64,000 nt of DNA from Streptomyces sp. MUM 178J (lineage in GTDB: Bacteria; Actinomycetota; Actinomycetes; Streptomycetales; Streptomycetaceae): positions 62,001-126,000 of the forward strand of contig NZ_JADWYQ010000012.1 of assembly GCF_022414575.1 (NCBI RefSeq), in the 5' to 3' direction. Of the stretch, positions 38,101-46,163 are shown one piece after another; the first letter of the stretch is position 1, and each line of letters opens with the position of its first letter. The notes below the pieces were generated by a model. That model was not told where the DNA came from. It saw only the letters and a list, made by a program, of their open reading frames with translations, and did no database searches. Made by a program: the position numbers and the translations under genes.

Positions 38101-39149
38101 GCCGCGAGGCCGTCTCGGGCGGCGACGACTTCTTCTCGCTCGGGGGGAACTCACTGCTCGTCAGTCGGCTCGTGCGGGAGATCAAGAAGGAGTTCGGGGT
38201 CAGACTGCCACTGAGGACCGTGTTCGGCAGCCGGACGCTCACGGCGATGTCCGAGGCACTGCGGGCCGAGCTGTCGACCGACGCGTCCCCGGCCGATGCC
38301 GACGAGGCCGGCCGAGGACTGGCGGTGCCGCTCGCCGAGGGAGCCGGCGCCACCAGCGACGAGCCCGCGCTGGTCCTGTTCCACCCGCTCGGCGGATCGT
38401 TGTACCCGTACCAGCCGCTGCTCCGCCTGTTGCCGGCGACGACGACCGTGTGGGGGATCCGTTCACCGTCGGTCGCCGGCACCGGCTCAGAACCGGCCGA
38501 TGTGGCAACTCTGGTGGAGCAGTACACCGAGGATGTCGTCCGGCGGATCCCCGCGCGGCGACTCGTGTTGTTCGGCTGGTCGCTCGGTGGCCTCATCGCC
38601 CTCGCGGTGGCTGCCGAGTTGGAGGCGCGCGGTGTCGACGTCGACTTCGCCGAGGTGTGGGACTGCGGCGTCGGCGCCGAGGAACCCCTCGGCGACCGGG
38701 AGTCGCTCCGGATGGCCCTGCGGGCGGCCTACGGTCCCGAAGCCCTCCAGCGCCACGCATCGCTGGTCTCCCAGGTCCTGACGGTGGCGGACGGCGAGAC
38801 GCTCGACGACGCGTCGCTGCGGTCCGTTCAGCAGCGCACCCGCGCACTCGGCAGCGAGGCGGACAACGTCGCACTGCCTCGGCACTTCCGGGTGATCCGG
38901 CAACAGACGGAACTTTTCCGTAACTGGATGCCCACATCGCTGCGAGTGCCGCTGCACGCCGTCTACTCCGCACCCAGCCTGCGCGACGGGAGCGTCGCAC
39001 GCACCGACTGGCAACGCTTCACCTCCGGTCCCTGGACCGAGGACGTGGTCGAGGCCGACCACTACGACATGGTGCGGCCCCCGCACATCAACGCGTCGGC
39101 ACGCGGGCTACTCGCCCGCCTCCCCGCCGGCTACCCCCGGAGCAGGTGA
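35145..39149 (+). CDS. NRPS elongation/termination protein, C-A-T-TE
   Basis: A 1334-residue protein. The condensation domain (about 10-430) has an intact HHLVCDG at 141-147. The adenylation domain (about 450-960) has LIFTSGTSGPPK near 613. The carrier serine is S1003 in FFSLGGNSLLV. The thioesterase (about 1090-1334) has S1146 in GWSLGG and H1306 in DHYDM. The pocket residues read by eye as D-A-Q-D-V-G-V-V-N, close to the published glutamine code DAQDLGVVDK. It would add one glutamine-like residue to the loaded unit and release a dipeptide. A TTA codon at 35322-35324 suggests bldA control. Its last codons overlap the methyltransferase start. Confidence 0.92.
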   Translation: MQNTAELSPLPTIMRPVWTASRLTQDLPVYTESECFRLTGPLDKHALLRALDTLYARHPLLRTVVTTDEEDRPLVRVLPPSAFPRVELDLREHPREQALRLGEQAVAEAARRTFDVSDAPLAMAHLIHCAEEEWLFALVLHHLVCDGDSFRVLFEELSALYTRAPLPAAHPDPLGALRSLRDEVDETQVRADLDYWQGRLGGITDRSPFPSDRVAGPLAGHLGARCRVPLDDDWFDRMRAAAAASRVSPFAVAATALSVVLSRFARSSDVLIGSTMNMRSAADANDVVGYFMKTIPLRFTVDESALSGELLRSTHATLLDAMEHTGVEFDEILGRLNRLGDGRADSEFQAALELHYEPGDLSLPGVSAVRLPIDPGTAKYDFTFHLGASRGAESYLEYRTELYDAATARALAAAFRTLLAGLCADQSSPVERLPILESADEAPPHREQTGQDPALQDLVPLPGAVRARAALHPDRPAVVLGEEALSYAGFVRRADLVGRALAAQGVGPGDVVGVAVGRSIAQTCALFGVWSAGAVCAALDPALPADRLKLMVEAAGIQFVLVDAESEVSPAFSDVHRVPVHAVADEVGGTVQARNRAVPAPTAQPGLEDIAYLIFTSGTSGPPKPVAIRHLSLAAFGRAMGRLAFDALPEPSRVAVNAPFSFDASWQGTGLLHAGHTLYPVPDKIRANPDAMVAFLRDNAIDVLDGTPTHVGALVDAGLLDNHAHVPGTVVVGGEALPAELWRRLATADTRAFNVYGPTEFTVNATGCRIDDADARPVIGRPLAGVTAQVMDALMRQVPDGFPGELHLSGPQISVGYIGRPDLTAERFRRAPNGTRGYATGDVVRRRSDGTLEFIGRSDDQVKLRGYRVEPAEITAVLREAPGVTDAAIVVLRPGTPTAALHAALVLSDPARDPAQVSAFAAGRLPAYMVPVSFSAVPRLPRKASGKVDVAALASLAGNGREPAPRVDGADPLQRRMASLWARLLRREAVSGGDDFFSLGGNSLLVSRLVREIKKEFGVRLPLRTVFGSRTLTAMSEALRAELSTDASPADADEAGRGLAVPLAEGAGATSDEPALVLFHPLGGSLYPYQPLLRLLPATTTVWGIRSPSVAGTGSEPADVATLVEQYTEDVVRRIPARRLVLFGWSLGGLIALAVAAELEARGVDVDFAEVWDCGVGAEEPLGDRESLRMALRAAYGPEALQRHASLVSQVLTVADGETLDDASLRSVQQRTRALGSEADNVALPRHFRVIRQQTELFRNWMPTSLRVPLHAVYSAPSLRDGSVARTDWQRFTSGPWTEDVVEADHYDMVRPPHINASARGLLARLPAGYPRSR

Positions 39150-40156
39150 TCACCATGGATTCCGACGACGTCACACGCCTCTACGAGAACTTCCCCTATC
39201 CCTCGCCCACGGCCGATTCCGGCCCGATCGAGGACGTCGCGAACGGCCTGGGCTTCCTGATCCAGGACGAGGACCTGACCGGATGGCGGGTGCTGGACGT
39301 CGGCTGCGGTACCGGCCACCGGCTGCTGGGGATGGCACTGCGCTACCCCGAAGCGCGCTTCACCGGGGTGGACGCCTCGGCTGCCTCACTGGTTGTCGCC
39401 CGGGAGGCAGCGAAGCGGCACGGGGCTCACAACATCGAGTACGTCGGGGGCACGCTGCCACGGCTCAGCCTTCCCTGCGACTTCGACCTCGTGGTCTGCA
39501 CGGGTCTGGTGCACCATCTGCCCGACCCGGAGGCCGGGATCCGCTGGCTCAGCGAACGACTGTCCCCCAACGGCCTGTTGTATCTGTGGCTGTATCACTT
39601 GCTCGGTGAGCACGACCGGTTGCTCGACCGCGAACTGGTCCGGTTGCTGCGCCCGAGCGATTCGCGGGAGCCGGGCCTGGAGACCGTCAAGGCGCTCGGG
39701 CTGGCACTGTCCGACGAACGGTATGGATCCCACTCGGGCACGAGCGTGGCCTCCGACGAGGTGCGCGACGTGGCCGAGGCGGACGCCTATCTCAATCCGA
39801 TCGTGCACGCGTACCGCTTCGGCGACGTGGCCGGTCTGTGCCAGGGGCTGGAACTGGAATGGCTGGCGGCCTTCAGCGTAAACAACGACAGGGGCAGCAA
39901 GTTCATCGATCTCGCGGGCTTCGAGGACGACCCGTACCTGTGCGTCCAGGGTCCGGAACTGGTGCCGCCGACCCTGCGGGAGCGGTTCGCCGGGCTGGAC
40001 AGGGCAGACCAGCTGGCCGCGATCGAACTGGTCCTGCGACCCACCGGCTTCAGCGTGGCGGCCGGGCGCGGTAAGGCGCTCGACCTGTGTATGCCCGCGC
40101 TCCGTGGCAACGTCTTCGCCACTCCGGCCCAGCGCCGTTTGACCAGCCCCTGCTGA
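39146..40156 (+). CDS. SAM-dependent class I methyltransferase
   Basis: A 336-residue methyltransferase with the SAM-binding loop VLDVGCGTGHRLLG (near residue 48), the acidic strand TGVDAS and the post-II segment CTGLVHHLPDPEAG. The N-terminal YENFPYPSP is shared by a subset of small-molecule methyltransferases, and the C-terminal 130 residues have no motif I recognise. It overlaps the NRPS stop (ATGA), so it probably methylates the peptide or a precursor. The acceptor atom is unknown. Confidence 0.85.
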   Translation: MITMDSDDVTRLYENFPYPSPTADSGPIEDVANGLGFLIQDEDLTGWRVLDVGCGTGHRLLGMALRYPEARFTGVDASAASLVVAREAAKRHGAHNIEYVGGTLPRLSLPCDFDLVVCTGLVHHLPDPEAGIRWLSERLSPNGLLYLWLYHLLGEHDRLLDRELVRLLRPSDSREPGLETVKALGLALSDERYGSHSGTSVASDEVRDVAEADAYLNPIVHAYRFGDVAGLCQGLELEWLAAFSVNNDRGSKFIDLAGFEDDPYLCVQGPELVPPTLRERFAGLDRADQLAAIELVLRPTGFSVAAGRGKALDLCMPALRGNVFATPAQRRLTSPC

Positions 40157-40206
40157 CTGACCGCCGGACCCGAAGTACCCCAAGCCCAGCGAATGAGGAG
40201 ACGAAT

Positions 40207-41172
40207 GTGGAGCGCTTCACTCCTGTACGGCATCTGCTGTCGCTGAACGATGTCACCGACGAAGAGCTGTATGCCATTGTCGACCGGTCGCACGCGTACG
40301 CACGCGGCATGGTCCCCATGAACCGCCCACTGGCCGACCGGGTGGTGGCAACCTACTTCCGCACCACGTCCACCCGCACCCGCACCGCGTTCTCCGTCGG
40401 CGCCCTGCGCCTCGGCGCGCGACTGGTGGCCTACGGCCCCGGAGACCTCCAGGAGAACACCGGGGAGGAGGCGGGTGACACCGGACGGATCCTCGGTCTC
40501 ATGCTCGACGCCCTGGTCGCCCGCACCTCGGCCAGTGCCGCCGAACTGCGTGCTCTCGCGTCCTGGGACACCATGTCCGTGGTCAACGCGATGACCGAGG
40601 ACGAGCACCCCACGCAAGCGGTCACCGACCTGTCGGCAATGCTCACGGCATTTGGCCGGCTGGGAGGCCTGCGCGTGCTCTACGTGGGGGAGGGCAACAA
40701 CACCGCCGCGGCCCTGAGTCTCGCCCTGCCGCGCTACCACGGCACGGAGCTCCATGTACGGACGCCGCCCGGTTACGGTCTGCCGCAGTCCGCCCTGCAC
40801 CGGGCGAGCGAGTACGCCTCGTCGCACCAGGCACTGATCGAGGAACGACATGACATGGAGGACCTGCCGGGCGCCGTCGATGTCGTCTACACGACGCGGT
40901 GGCAGACCACCGGTACCGTCAAGCACGACCCTGACTGGATGACCGCGTTCACGCCGTTCCGCGTGGACGAGGCCCTGATGAAGCGCTATCCGTCGGCCAC
41001 CTTCATGCACGACCTGCCCGCGCATCGCGGCCAGGAGGTGGACGCCGACGTCCTCGACGGAGAGCGCAGTATCGCCTTTCAACAGGCCGCGCACAAGCTC
41101 TACGGCGCCATGGGCGTTCTGGAGTGGTGCCTGGCCGGCCTGCCGCAGGCGAGCCCGACCGCAACCCGATGA
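40207..41172 (+). CDS. Ornithine-carbamoyltransferase-like enzyme of the NRPS cluster
   Basis: A 321-residue carbamoyltransferase. The carbamoyl-phosphate motif STRTRTAF and [11 protein letters not shown] are intact. The amino-acid-side motif, HCLP in ornithine transcarbamylases, reads HDLPAHRG here, so the cysteine is an aspartate; this argues for a different acceptor. Homologues in viomycin/capreomycin clusters carbamoylate diaminopropionate-derived residues. The GTG start follows GAGGAG by six bases; no ATG fits. Its stop overlaps a possible upstream start of panD. The likely product is 3-ureido-2-aminopropionate or the same group on the peptide. This is inference from the cluster, not from the fold alone. 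Confidence 0.87.
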   Translation: MERFTPVRHLLSLNDVTDEELYAIVDRSHAYARGMVPMNRPLADRVVATYFRTTSTRTRTAFSVGALRLGARLVAYGPGDLQENTGEEAGDTGRILGLMLDALVARTSASAAELRALASWDTMSVVNAMTEDEHPTQAVTDLSAMLTAFGRLGGLRVLYVGEGNNTAAALSLALPRYHGTELHVRTPPGYGLPQSALHRASEYASSHQALIEERHDMEDLPGAVDVVYTTRWQTTGTVKHDPDWMTAFTPFRVDEALMKRYPSATFMHDLPAHRGQEVDADVLDGERSIAFQQAAHKLYGAMGVLEWCLAGLPQASPTATR

Positions 41173-41186
41173 CAAAGAAGGACGCC

Positions 41187-41609
41187 ATGTATGTGACCAT
41201 GCTCAAATCCAAAATCCACCGGGCCACCGTGACCCAGGCCGACCTGCACTACGTGGGATCGCTGACCCTCGATGAAGACCTCATGGCCAAGGCCGGGTTG
41301 TTGCCTGGCGAAAAAGTCGACGTCGTCGACATCAACAACGGCAACCGTCTGTCGACCTACCTGATCAAGGGTCCCAGGAACTCCGGGGTGGTCGGTGTCA
41401 ACGGGGCTGCTGCCCGACTCATCGGCGTCGGAGACTTGGTGATCATCATCGCCTACCGGCTTGTTCCGGAGGCCACGGCAACCGAGGGAACACCACGCGT
41501 GGTGTTCGTGGACGAGCACAACCGGGTCACGTCACTCGGCCAGGACCCGGCGGAGCCGGGTGAGCTGCCCGGTACGCTGCGCGGCGACGTGACGCACCCC
41601 GTCGTGTGA
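41187..41609 (+). CDS. panD: Aspartate 1-decarboxylase
   Basis: A 140-residue pyruvoyl enzyme making beta-alanine from aspartate. The self-cleavage pair is G24-S25 in [10 protein letters not shown], exactly at the family position when ATG 41187 is used. K9, Y22 and the later RLSTYLIKG and NGAAARL segments are also conserved. An ATG at 41169 overlapping the previous stop is an alternative but shifts the numbering. It is probably a second copy beside the housekeeping panD, giving beta-alanine either to the NRPS product or to pantetheine supply. Confidence 0.92.
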   Translation: MYVTMLKSKIHRATVTQADLHYVGSLTLDEDLMAKAGLLPGEKVDVVDINNGNRLSTYLIKGPRNSGVVGVNGAAARLIGVGDLVIIIAYRLVPEATATEGTPRVVFVDEHNRVTSLGQDPAEPGELPGTLRGDVTHPVV

Positions 41610-41944
41610 GTGAGCGATGCGGGTTGTGGTCCAGTTCTGCCGTATGACGGCTGGCCTAGCGATTCCTTCGCGGCCCGCGCGACCCTACTACGGCAGAGCG
41701 AAAAGCCGGGTTTGCCCACGAACGGCTTCCGGTCGCCGGAGGCCCGCTGTATCAAGTTCGCCACCTCGACGGAGGCGTGGGCAGCACCGACCAGCGACTC
41801 CTCACCACCGCACTGCGGACTGAGCCCACGGTTTCGGCGGACCACGATGCCCTGGACGCGCGCCCCGGCCGTCGCGGAGTACGCGAAGCCTGCTCACCCG
41901 CGTCGCCCTCGCTGAGCGGTCCAAGGCGAACAAGAGCAGGCGAG
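41610..41944. other. Decayed stretch after panD
   Basis: No intact gene. One rightward frame (about 41700-41900) reads protein-like, including FAHERLPVAGGPLYQVRHLD and a following GGVGSTDQRLLT, but I do not recognise it and it has no start. It precedes the carbamoyltransferase relic, so this may be the rest of a decayed duplication. Confidence 0.3.
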
Positions 41945-42037
41945 TAACGGACCGCCTTCCAGCAGGCGGCGCACACGCTGCATGGCGCGATGCCCGTGCT
42001 GGTGTGGTGCCTCTGCCCGCCGCGACCTGCGACGTCC
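41945..42037 (+). pseudogene. Relic of a second carbamoyltransferase C-terminus
   Basis: From 41954 the translation is AFQQAAHTLHGAMPVLVWCL. The functional enzyme ends [20 protein letters not shown], so 16 of 20 residues match, with an in-frame stop just before. It lies 870 bases downstream of the corresponding part of the intact gene, beyond panD. This points to a tandem duplication of the carbamoyltransferase, followed by loss of one copy. Confidence 0.75.
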
Positions 42038-42075
42038 CTCCCATTCCCCTCTCCGCACCAGGAGCGTTTCCCCCC

Positions 42076-42705
42076 ATGCCCGATCAGTCCTTGCCCCGGT
42101 GGCAATACAGCCATGACATCGAAGCCATCGTCGAGACGTTGAGCGAGGCGTTTTTCCACGACCCCGTCATGGAATGGATTTTCCCCCAAGAGATTTCCCA
42201 CCGGCGTCGAGCGCTCGACAGCTTCTACGCGATATCGATAGAGCACTTCCTGCGTCACGGGGGCCATGCCTGGGCCACGCCGGAGCACGAGGCGGTCCTC
42301 GTGTGGACTCCACCCGGCGAGCCAAATCTGTCAAAGGCCGACACGGAAGCCTACAATCGCCGACTAGAACACGCTCTCGGCGGGGAGTACAAAAGAGTCG
42401 AAGCGTTCCTGAAGGCATTGGAGCAACAGGCGCCCCAGGAACTTCCGGACGGGTATGTCCACGTCATGTTTGCCGCCCGGCATCCTGAAAAATCCACCTC
42501 AGCGGATTGGCAAACACTCATGCACGCCCTGCGAGAGATGGTGTTCCGCGAAAGCCTGGACGTCTATGCCGAATCCTCCAGCCTGCAGAATTTGCGGATC
42601 TGGAAACGGCTGGGATTCCAGCGCATCGGTCAGGAGATCCACCTCCCGGACGGGGGGCCCGACATCTATCCCATATTCGGGAACGTCAACGGTCGGATCA
42701 AATGA
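42076..42705 (+). CDS. GNAT-family N-acetyltransferase
   Basis: A 209-residue acetyltransferase. The N-terminal SHDIEAIVETLSEAFFHDPV and MEWIFP pattern and the C-terminal YAESSSLQNLRIWKRLGFQR are typical of GNAT proteins with motif B. Motif A is weak (VHVMFAARHPEKS), and the usual Q/RxxGxG/A loop is not obvious, so acetyl-CoA binding needs checking. Its base composition is more AT-rich than its neighbours. AGGAG lies 11 bases before ATG 42076. In the NRPS context it may acetylate the product for self-protection or tailoring. Confidence 0.72.
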   Translation: MPDQSLPRWQYSHDIEAIVETLSEAFFHDPVMEWIFPQEISHRRRALDSFYAISIEHFLRHGGHAWATPEHEAVLVWTPPGEPNLSKADTEAYNRRLEHALGGEYKRVEAFLKALEQQAPQELPDGYVHVMFAARHPEKSTSADWQTLMHALREMVFRESLDVYAESSSLQNLRIWKRLGFQRIGQEIHLPDGGPDIYPIFGNVNGRIK

Positions 42706-42725
42706 GTGGTGTGCGGCCATGAGAA

Positions 42726-42744
42726 CCCTTGGGATCCCAAAGGG
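42726..42744 (+). terminator. Hairpin at the end of the NRPS cluster
   Basis: CCCTTGGG and CCCAAAGGG pair with one bulged A around a 2-base loop, 20 bases after the acetyltransferase stop. Confidence 0.45.
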
Positions 42745-42759
42745 CCACGGAATCCACGG

Positions 42760-43581
42760 CCCTGATATCTGAGGGGCCTCACATTTTCCGGACGGACGTG
42801 TGACCGTGAGCCTTTTCCGCACCCCGCGGGCGGGGTCTTCAGGTGCCGGGGTGGTGGTGCTGAGCAGCCCCCCGGCGTCACGGACGAGGCCCACCAACTC
42901 CGCAGCCTCCTCCGGCGAGGTGGTCACGAGGTTGAGCACGACGTCGAACTGCTGCCCGCCGGCGGCCCGAGTGACGGGGGGCGGTGTAGTCGATGACCTG
43001 GTCGGCCCCGTACCCGCGGACTCGGTCGGCGCTGCGCGCGCTCGCGGTGGCGGTGACGCGAGCCCCGGCCTGGTGGGCGAGCTGGACGGCGTAGCCGCCG
43101 ACCGCGCCACCGGCCCCGTTGACCAGGATCGTCTGCCCGGCCTTCACGTCGGTGTACTCGAACAGGGCCAGCCAGGCCGTCAGCCCGACCGAGGCCAGGG
43201 CTGCGGCATGGCCAGCTCGACCGTCTTCGGGGCGGCGGCCAGCGCCTGCGCAGGCGCGAGCACGTACTCGGCAGCTGCGCCGGGCGCGTTCATCGGCAGG
43301 AACGCTACGACTGCGGCGCCCACGCTCCAGCCCTCGACTCCCTCACCCAGTTCTGCGACGGTTCCGGCGACGTCAATCCCCGGCACGTGCGGGAAGTGGT
43401 GTGGGAACGCCTGCTGCAGGTAACCGGCGCGGATCGCGGCGTCGACCGGGTTGAACGAGGTGCCGGTCACCTTTACCAGCACCTCCCCGGTGCCCGGGGC
43501 CGGCCTGTCGATCTCCTCGATTCGCATCCCGCCGTGCTGGAGGTCGCTGTGGTCGGCATCCCAGGGCTGATGCGTTCTCAC
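42760..43581 (-). pseudogene. Frameshifted NADP-dependent quinone oxidoreductase / alcohol dehydrogenase
   Basis: Leftward, three pieces in different frames make up one MDR-family protein. The N-terminal GroES-like part is at 43581-43180 (EEIDRPAPGTGEVLVKVTGT, FNPVDAAIRAGYLQ, VPGIDVAGTVAELGEGVEGW). The nucleotide fold is at about 43160-42980 (AGQTILVNGAGGAVGGYAVQ, GADQVIDY). The C-terminal part is at about 42975-42770 (FDVVLNLVTTSPEEAAELV). At least two frameshifts separate them. It is not functional as read. Confidence 0.8.
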
Positions 43582-43667
43582 GTGGCGAGATGAAGGGTTT
43601 CGCCGGGTTCGGTGAGACGGGGGTCAGGCTGAGCACCCCGGTCGAGGCGAACCGGGGCCTGTCACGG

Positions 43668-44483
43668 CTACGCCCCGTCGGGCAGTTCACTGCTGTCGAA
43701 ATAGACCACCAGCGTCTGCTCCGGCTGTTCGGCCAGGTGAAAAGCGGCGTACACATAATCGATCGCTCCCCGTTGCGGATGCCGTAGCCGTTTCCGACCG
43801 CTCTGCCGGGCCTGCACCTCGTACTGGGGCCACCAGTTCCGCACCTCCGGGCTGCCCTCGTTCAGCTCCTCGATCAGTTGGGTGTACCGCGGGTCGCCGG
43901 AATGGCGTGCGGCTAGCGTCCGAAGTCGGGCGAGCAGGCTGCGTGCCTCGGGTTCCCAGTCGAGCAGAACCTCCCGGGCCACCGGTTCGAGAAACACCCA
44001 GCGGACGAAGTTGGGCGGCCGGTCCGCCTCGGTGATGAGCTTCGGGAAAAGTTCGCCGGCCGCCTCGTTGTGCCTGAGGACGTCGTAGTTGCCCCCGATG
44101 ATGTACGCCGGGTGCGGCTGGAGCAACAGAGGGACGGCCCCCGCCTCGGCCGTCGGCGGCTTGAGTTCCCCGGCTTGGACCGCAGGCGCGTGACCGGCAA
44201 GCTGGAGGAGGTGATCGCGCTCGTAGCTGTCGAGCCGCAGCGCCGCGGCGAGGGCGTTCAGGACTTGTTCGGAGGCGCGGATCTCCCGCCCCTGCTCCAG
44301 GTACGTGTACCAGGTGGCGCTGATCCCGGCCAGCAGTGCCAGTTCCTCTCGGCGAAGTCCCGGAGTCCGGCGGCGGCCGGTCTGGGGCAGGCCCACCTCG
44401 TCGGGGGTGAGGCGCTCTCTCCGGCTGCGCAGAAACGCACTCAGTTGACGGCGTTGGTCGCGTTGGTCCGGCCGCGTGGGCAT
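43668..44483 (-). CDS. XRE-family regulator with MmyB-like ligand domain
   Basis: A 271-residue regulator. The helix-turn-helix occupies about residues 12-80 (RRQLSAFLRSRRERLTPDEV; RTPGLRREELALLAGISATW, YTYLEQGREIRASEQVL). The C-terminal 180 residues match the MmyB-like domain that follows this helix in many actinobacteria (GGNYDVLRHNEAAGELFPKL; WWPQYEVQARQSGRKRLRHP). ATG 44483 has AAGG eight bases upstream. It is divergent from an SDR gene 216 bases away, which it presumably controls; this pairing is common in Streptomyces. Confidence 0.88.
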   Translation of the reverse strand: MPTRPDQRDQRRQLSAFLRSRRERLTPDEVGLPQTGRRRTPGLRREELALLAGISATWYTYLEQGREIRASEQVLNALAAALRLDSYERDHLLQLAGHAPAVQAGELKPPTAEAGAVPLLLQPHPAYIIGGNYDVLRHNEAAGELFPKLITEADRPPNFVRWVFLEPVAREVLLDWEPEARSLLARLRTLAARHSGDPRYTQLIEELNEGSPEVRNWWPQYEVQARQSGRKRLRHPQRGAIDYVYAAFHLAEQPEQTLVVYFDSSELPDGA

Positions 44484-44699
44484 GACGGGCACCTTCAGTT
44501 CCAGAATAAGTACGGTCTGGATACCAGGCTAATCTCCGGAAGACTGGTGTGCGAGCACAAGGTCACGGCACTGCCGATGGCCTCACACAGTCACACCGGC
44601 AACCGGCCGTCCCGTGCGCAACAGCGTCCTGACGCTCCACCAGGACCTGCTGCCGCTCAGTGCCCGGCCCCGGGTGCCAAGAACGGAGAGGACGACTTC

Positions 44700-45437
44700 A
44701 TGTCCGGAATCAAGAGCAAAGTGGTGGCGATCACGGGAGCCAGCAGCGGCATTGGCGAGGCGACCGCGCTGCTGCTCGCCGAACGCGGTGCGCGACTCGT
44801 CCTCGGCGCGCGCCGGTCCGAGCGCCTGGCGGATCTGGTGGCCCGGATCGAGAAGGCGGGTGGCGCAGCCGTACAGATCCGCACCGACGTGACCCGGCGG
44901 GACGACCTGCACGCTCTGGTCGCGCTGGCCGGTGAGCGATTCGGCCGACTCGACGTACTCGTCAGCAACGCTGGAGTCGGCACGATCTCGCCTCTCGACG
45001 ATCTGCGCGTCGAAGAGTGGGACCACATGGTCGACGTCAACGTGAAGGGCGTGCTGCACGGAATCGGCGCCGCGCTGCCGGTCTTCCGGGCACAGGGCGC
45101 CGGGCACTTCATCACCACCGCCTCCACAGCCGCGTTTCGCATCGTGCCGACCATGGCGGTCTACGCCGGCACCAAGTTCGCGATCCGGGCCATCTGCGAA
45201 GGACTGCGCCAGGAAGCTGGCGACTCCCTACGGGTGACCACCGTCTCACCCGGTCCAACGGTGACCGATTTCGCCGAGGCGTCAACCAACAGCCAAGTCA
45301 GAGCAGAGATCACGAGGATGCGGGACCACATCGCAATCCCGCCCGACGCAATCGCCCGGGCCATCGCTTTCGCAATCGAACAGCCTGCCGCGGTCGACGT
45401 GAACGAGATTGTCGTGCGGCCCACCGCCCAGAGCTGA
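44700..45437 (+). CDS. Short-chain dehydrogenase/reductase
   Basis: A 245-residue classical SDR: cofactor loop TGASSGIG (residues 12-19), NAG in VSNAGVGTI, catalytic tyrosine and lysine in YAGTKFAIRA, and the C-terminal SPGPTVTDF. The arginine after the second strand (GARRSERL) suggests NADPH. GAGAGGA lies eight bases before the ATG. Its partner regulator is divergent. The substrate is unknown. Confidence 0.9.
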   Translation: MSGIKSKVVAITGASSGIGEATALLLAERGARLVLGARRSERLADLVARIEKAGGAAVQIRTDVTRRDDLHALVALAGERFGRLDVLVSNAGVGTISPLDDLRVEEWDHMVDVNVKGVLHGIGAALPVFRAQGAGHFITTASTAAFRIVPTMAVYAGTKFAIRAICEGLRQEAGDSLRVTTVSPGPTVTDFAEASTNSQVRAEITRMRDHIAIPPDAIARAIAFAIEQPAAVDVNEIVVRPTAQS

Positions 45438-45597
45438 CCTCCCCCGCCCTTCCGGTGCGGACACCGCACCCACGGGACTGCTCCACGGGTCACATGGCGA
45501 CACAGGCCCGTCGGCCAGTGAGTGGCATATCTGAGGCTGATCCCTTGAAGTGGACACCCTGGCAATGGATCTTGGTGGTCCAGGAAGGGATGTCCGG

Positions 45598-46013
45598 GTG
45601 GGATGCCAGTCCCCGTACCCGGAGGAGTTCCGGCGGGACGCCGCCGCGCTTAATCGCGCGGGCGGCGGCAAGCGCACGTGCGCGGCCGTGGCCGCGGAGC
45701 TCGGGGTCACCGGGGAGACACTGCGCACGTGGGTCCGCAAGGACAACGGGGCGAACGTGCCGGCCGTCCTGGGCGGGGGCGGCCTGGAGAGTCAGGCCGA
45801 GGAGCTGGCCCGGCTGCGGGCCGAGAACGCCAGGCTTGTGAAGGCCGAGAAGGAGTGGCAACTGGAGCGCGAGATCCTGCGCCGGGCGACCGCCTATTTC
45901 GCCAGGGAGGTGAAGTGAGGCCCCGCCGCTGGGACTTCATCTTCGAGAACTGCGCCGACTTCGGCGTCAAGCGGCTGTGCCGGGTCCTGGGGGATGCCTC
46001 ACTCGCCGCATGA
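45598..46013 (+). mobile_element. Truncated IS3-family element (orfA plus the start of orfB)
   Basis: OrfA is nearly complete at 45598-45918 (106 residues, GTG start): the helix-turn-helix YPEEFRRDAAALNRAGGGKR and LGVTGETLRTWVRKD, and the leucine-zipper-like LARLRAENARLVKAEKEWQL with EREILRRATAYFA. OrfB starts at 45915 in the next frame and reads WDFIFENCADFGVKRLCRVL, but stops at 46013 before any DDE residue. Left and right inverted repeats are not evident. It is an inactive remnant. Confidence 0.82.
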
Positions 46014-46029
46014 AACCCGGTGTCCACTC

Positions 46030-46129
46030 CCGGGGTTCAACCTCAGAGCAGAGGACCTCCTCCGCCGAGGACAAGGCCGTGTTCGCCCAGATCCCCGACG
46101 ACGAGATCAACGCGCTCTTCGGCGACTAG
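46030..46129 (+). pseudogene. C-terminal fragment of an unidentified protein
   Basis: After the IS3 remnant a frame ends in SSAEDKAVFAQIPDDEINAL, then FGD and a stop at 46127-46129. It reads like a genuine protein end with no start of its own. I do not recognise the family. Confidence 0.35.
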
Positions 46130-46163
46130 CCGCCCCACGACCGCATAGCCCTGTGTCGTCCTC

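Noticed and set aside
40207..41172. Housekeeping arginine-pathway ornithine carbamoyltransferase
   Set aside because: It lies inside an NRPS operon, has HDLP instead of HCLP, and no other arg gene is nearby.
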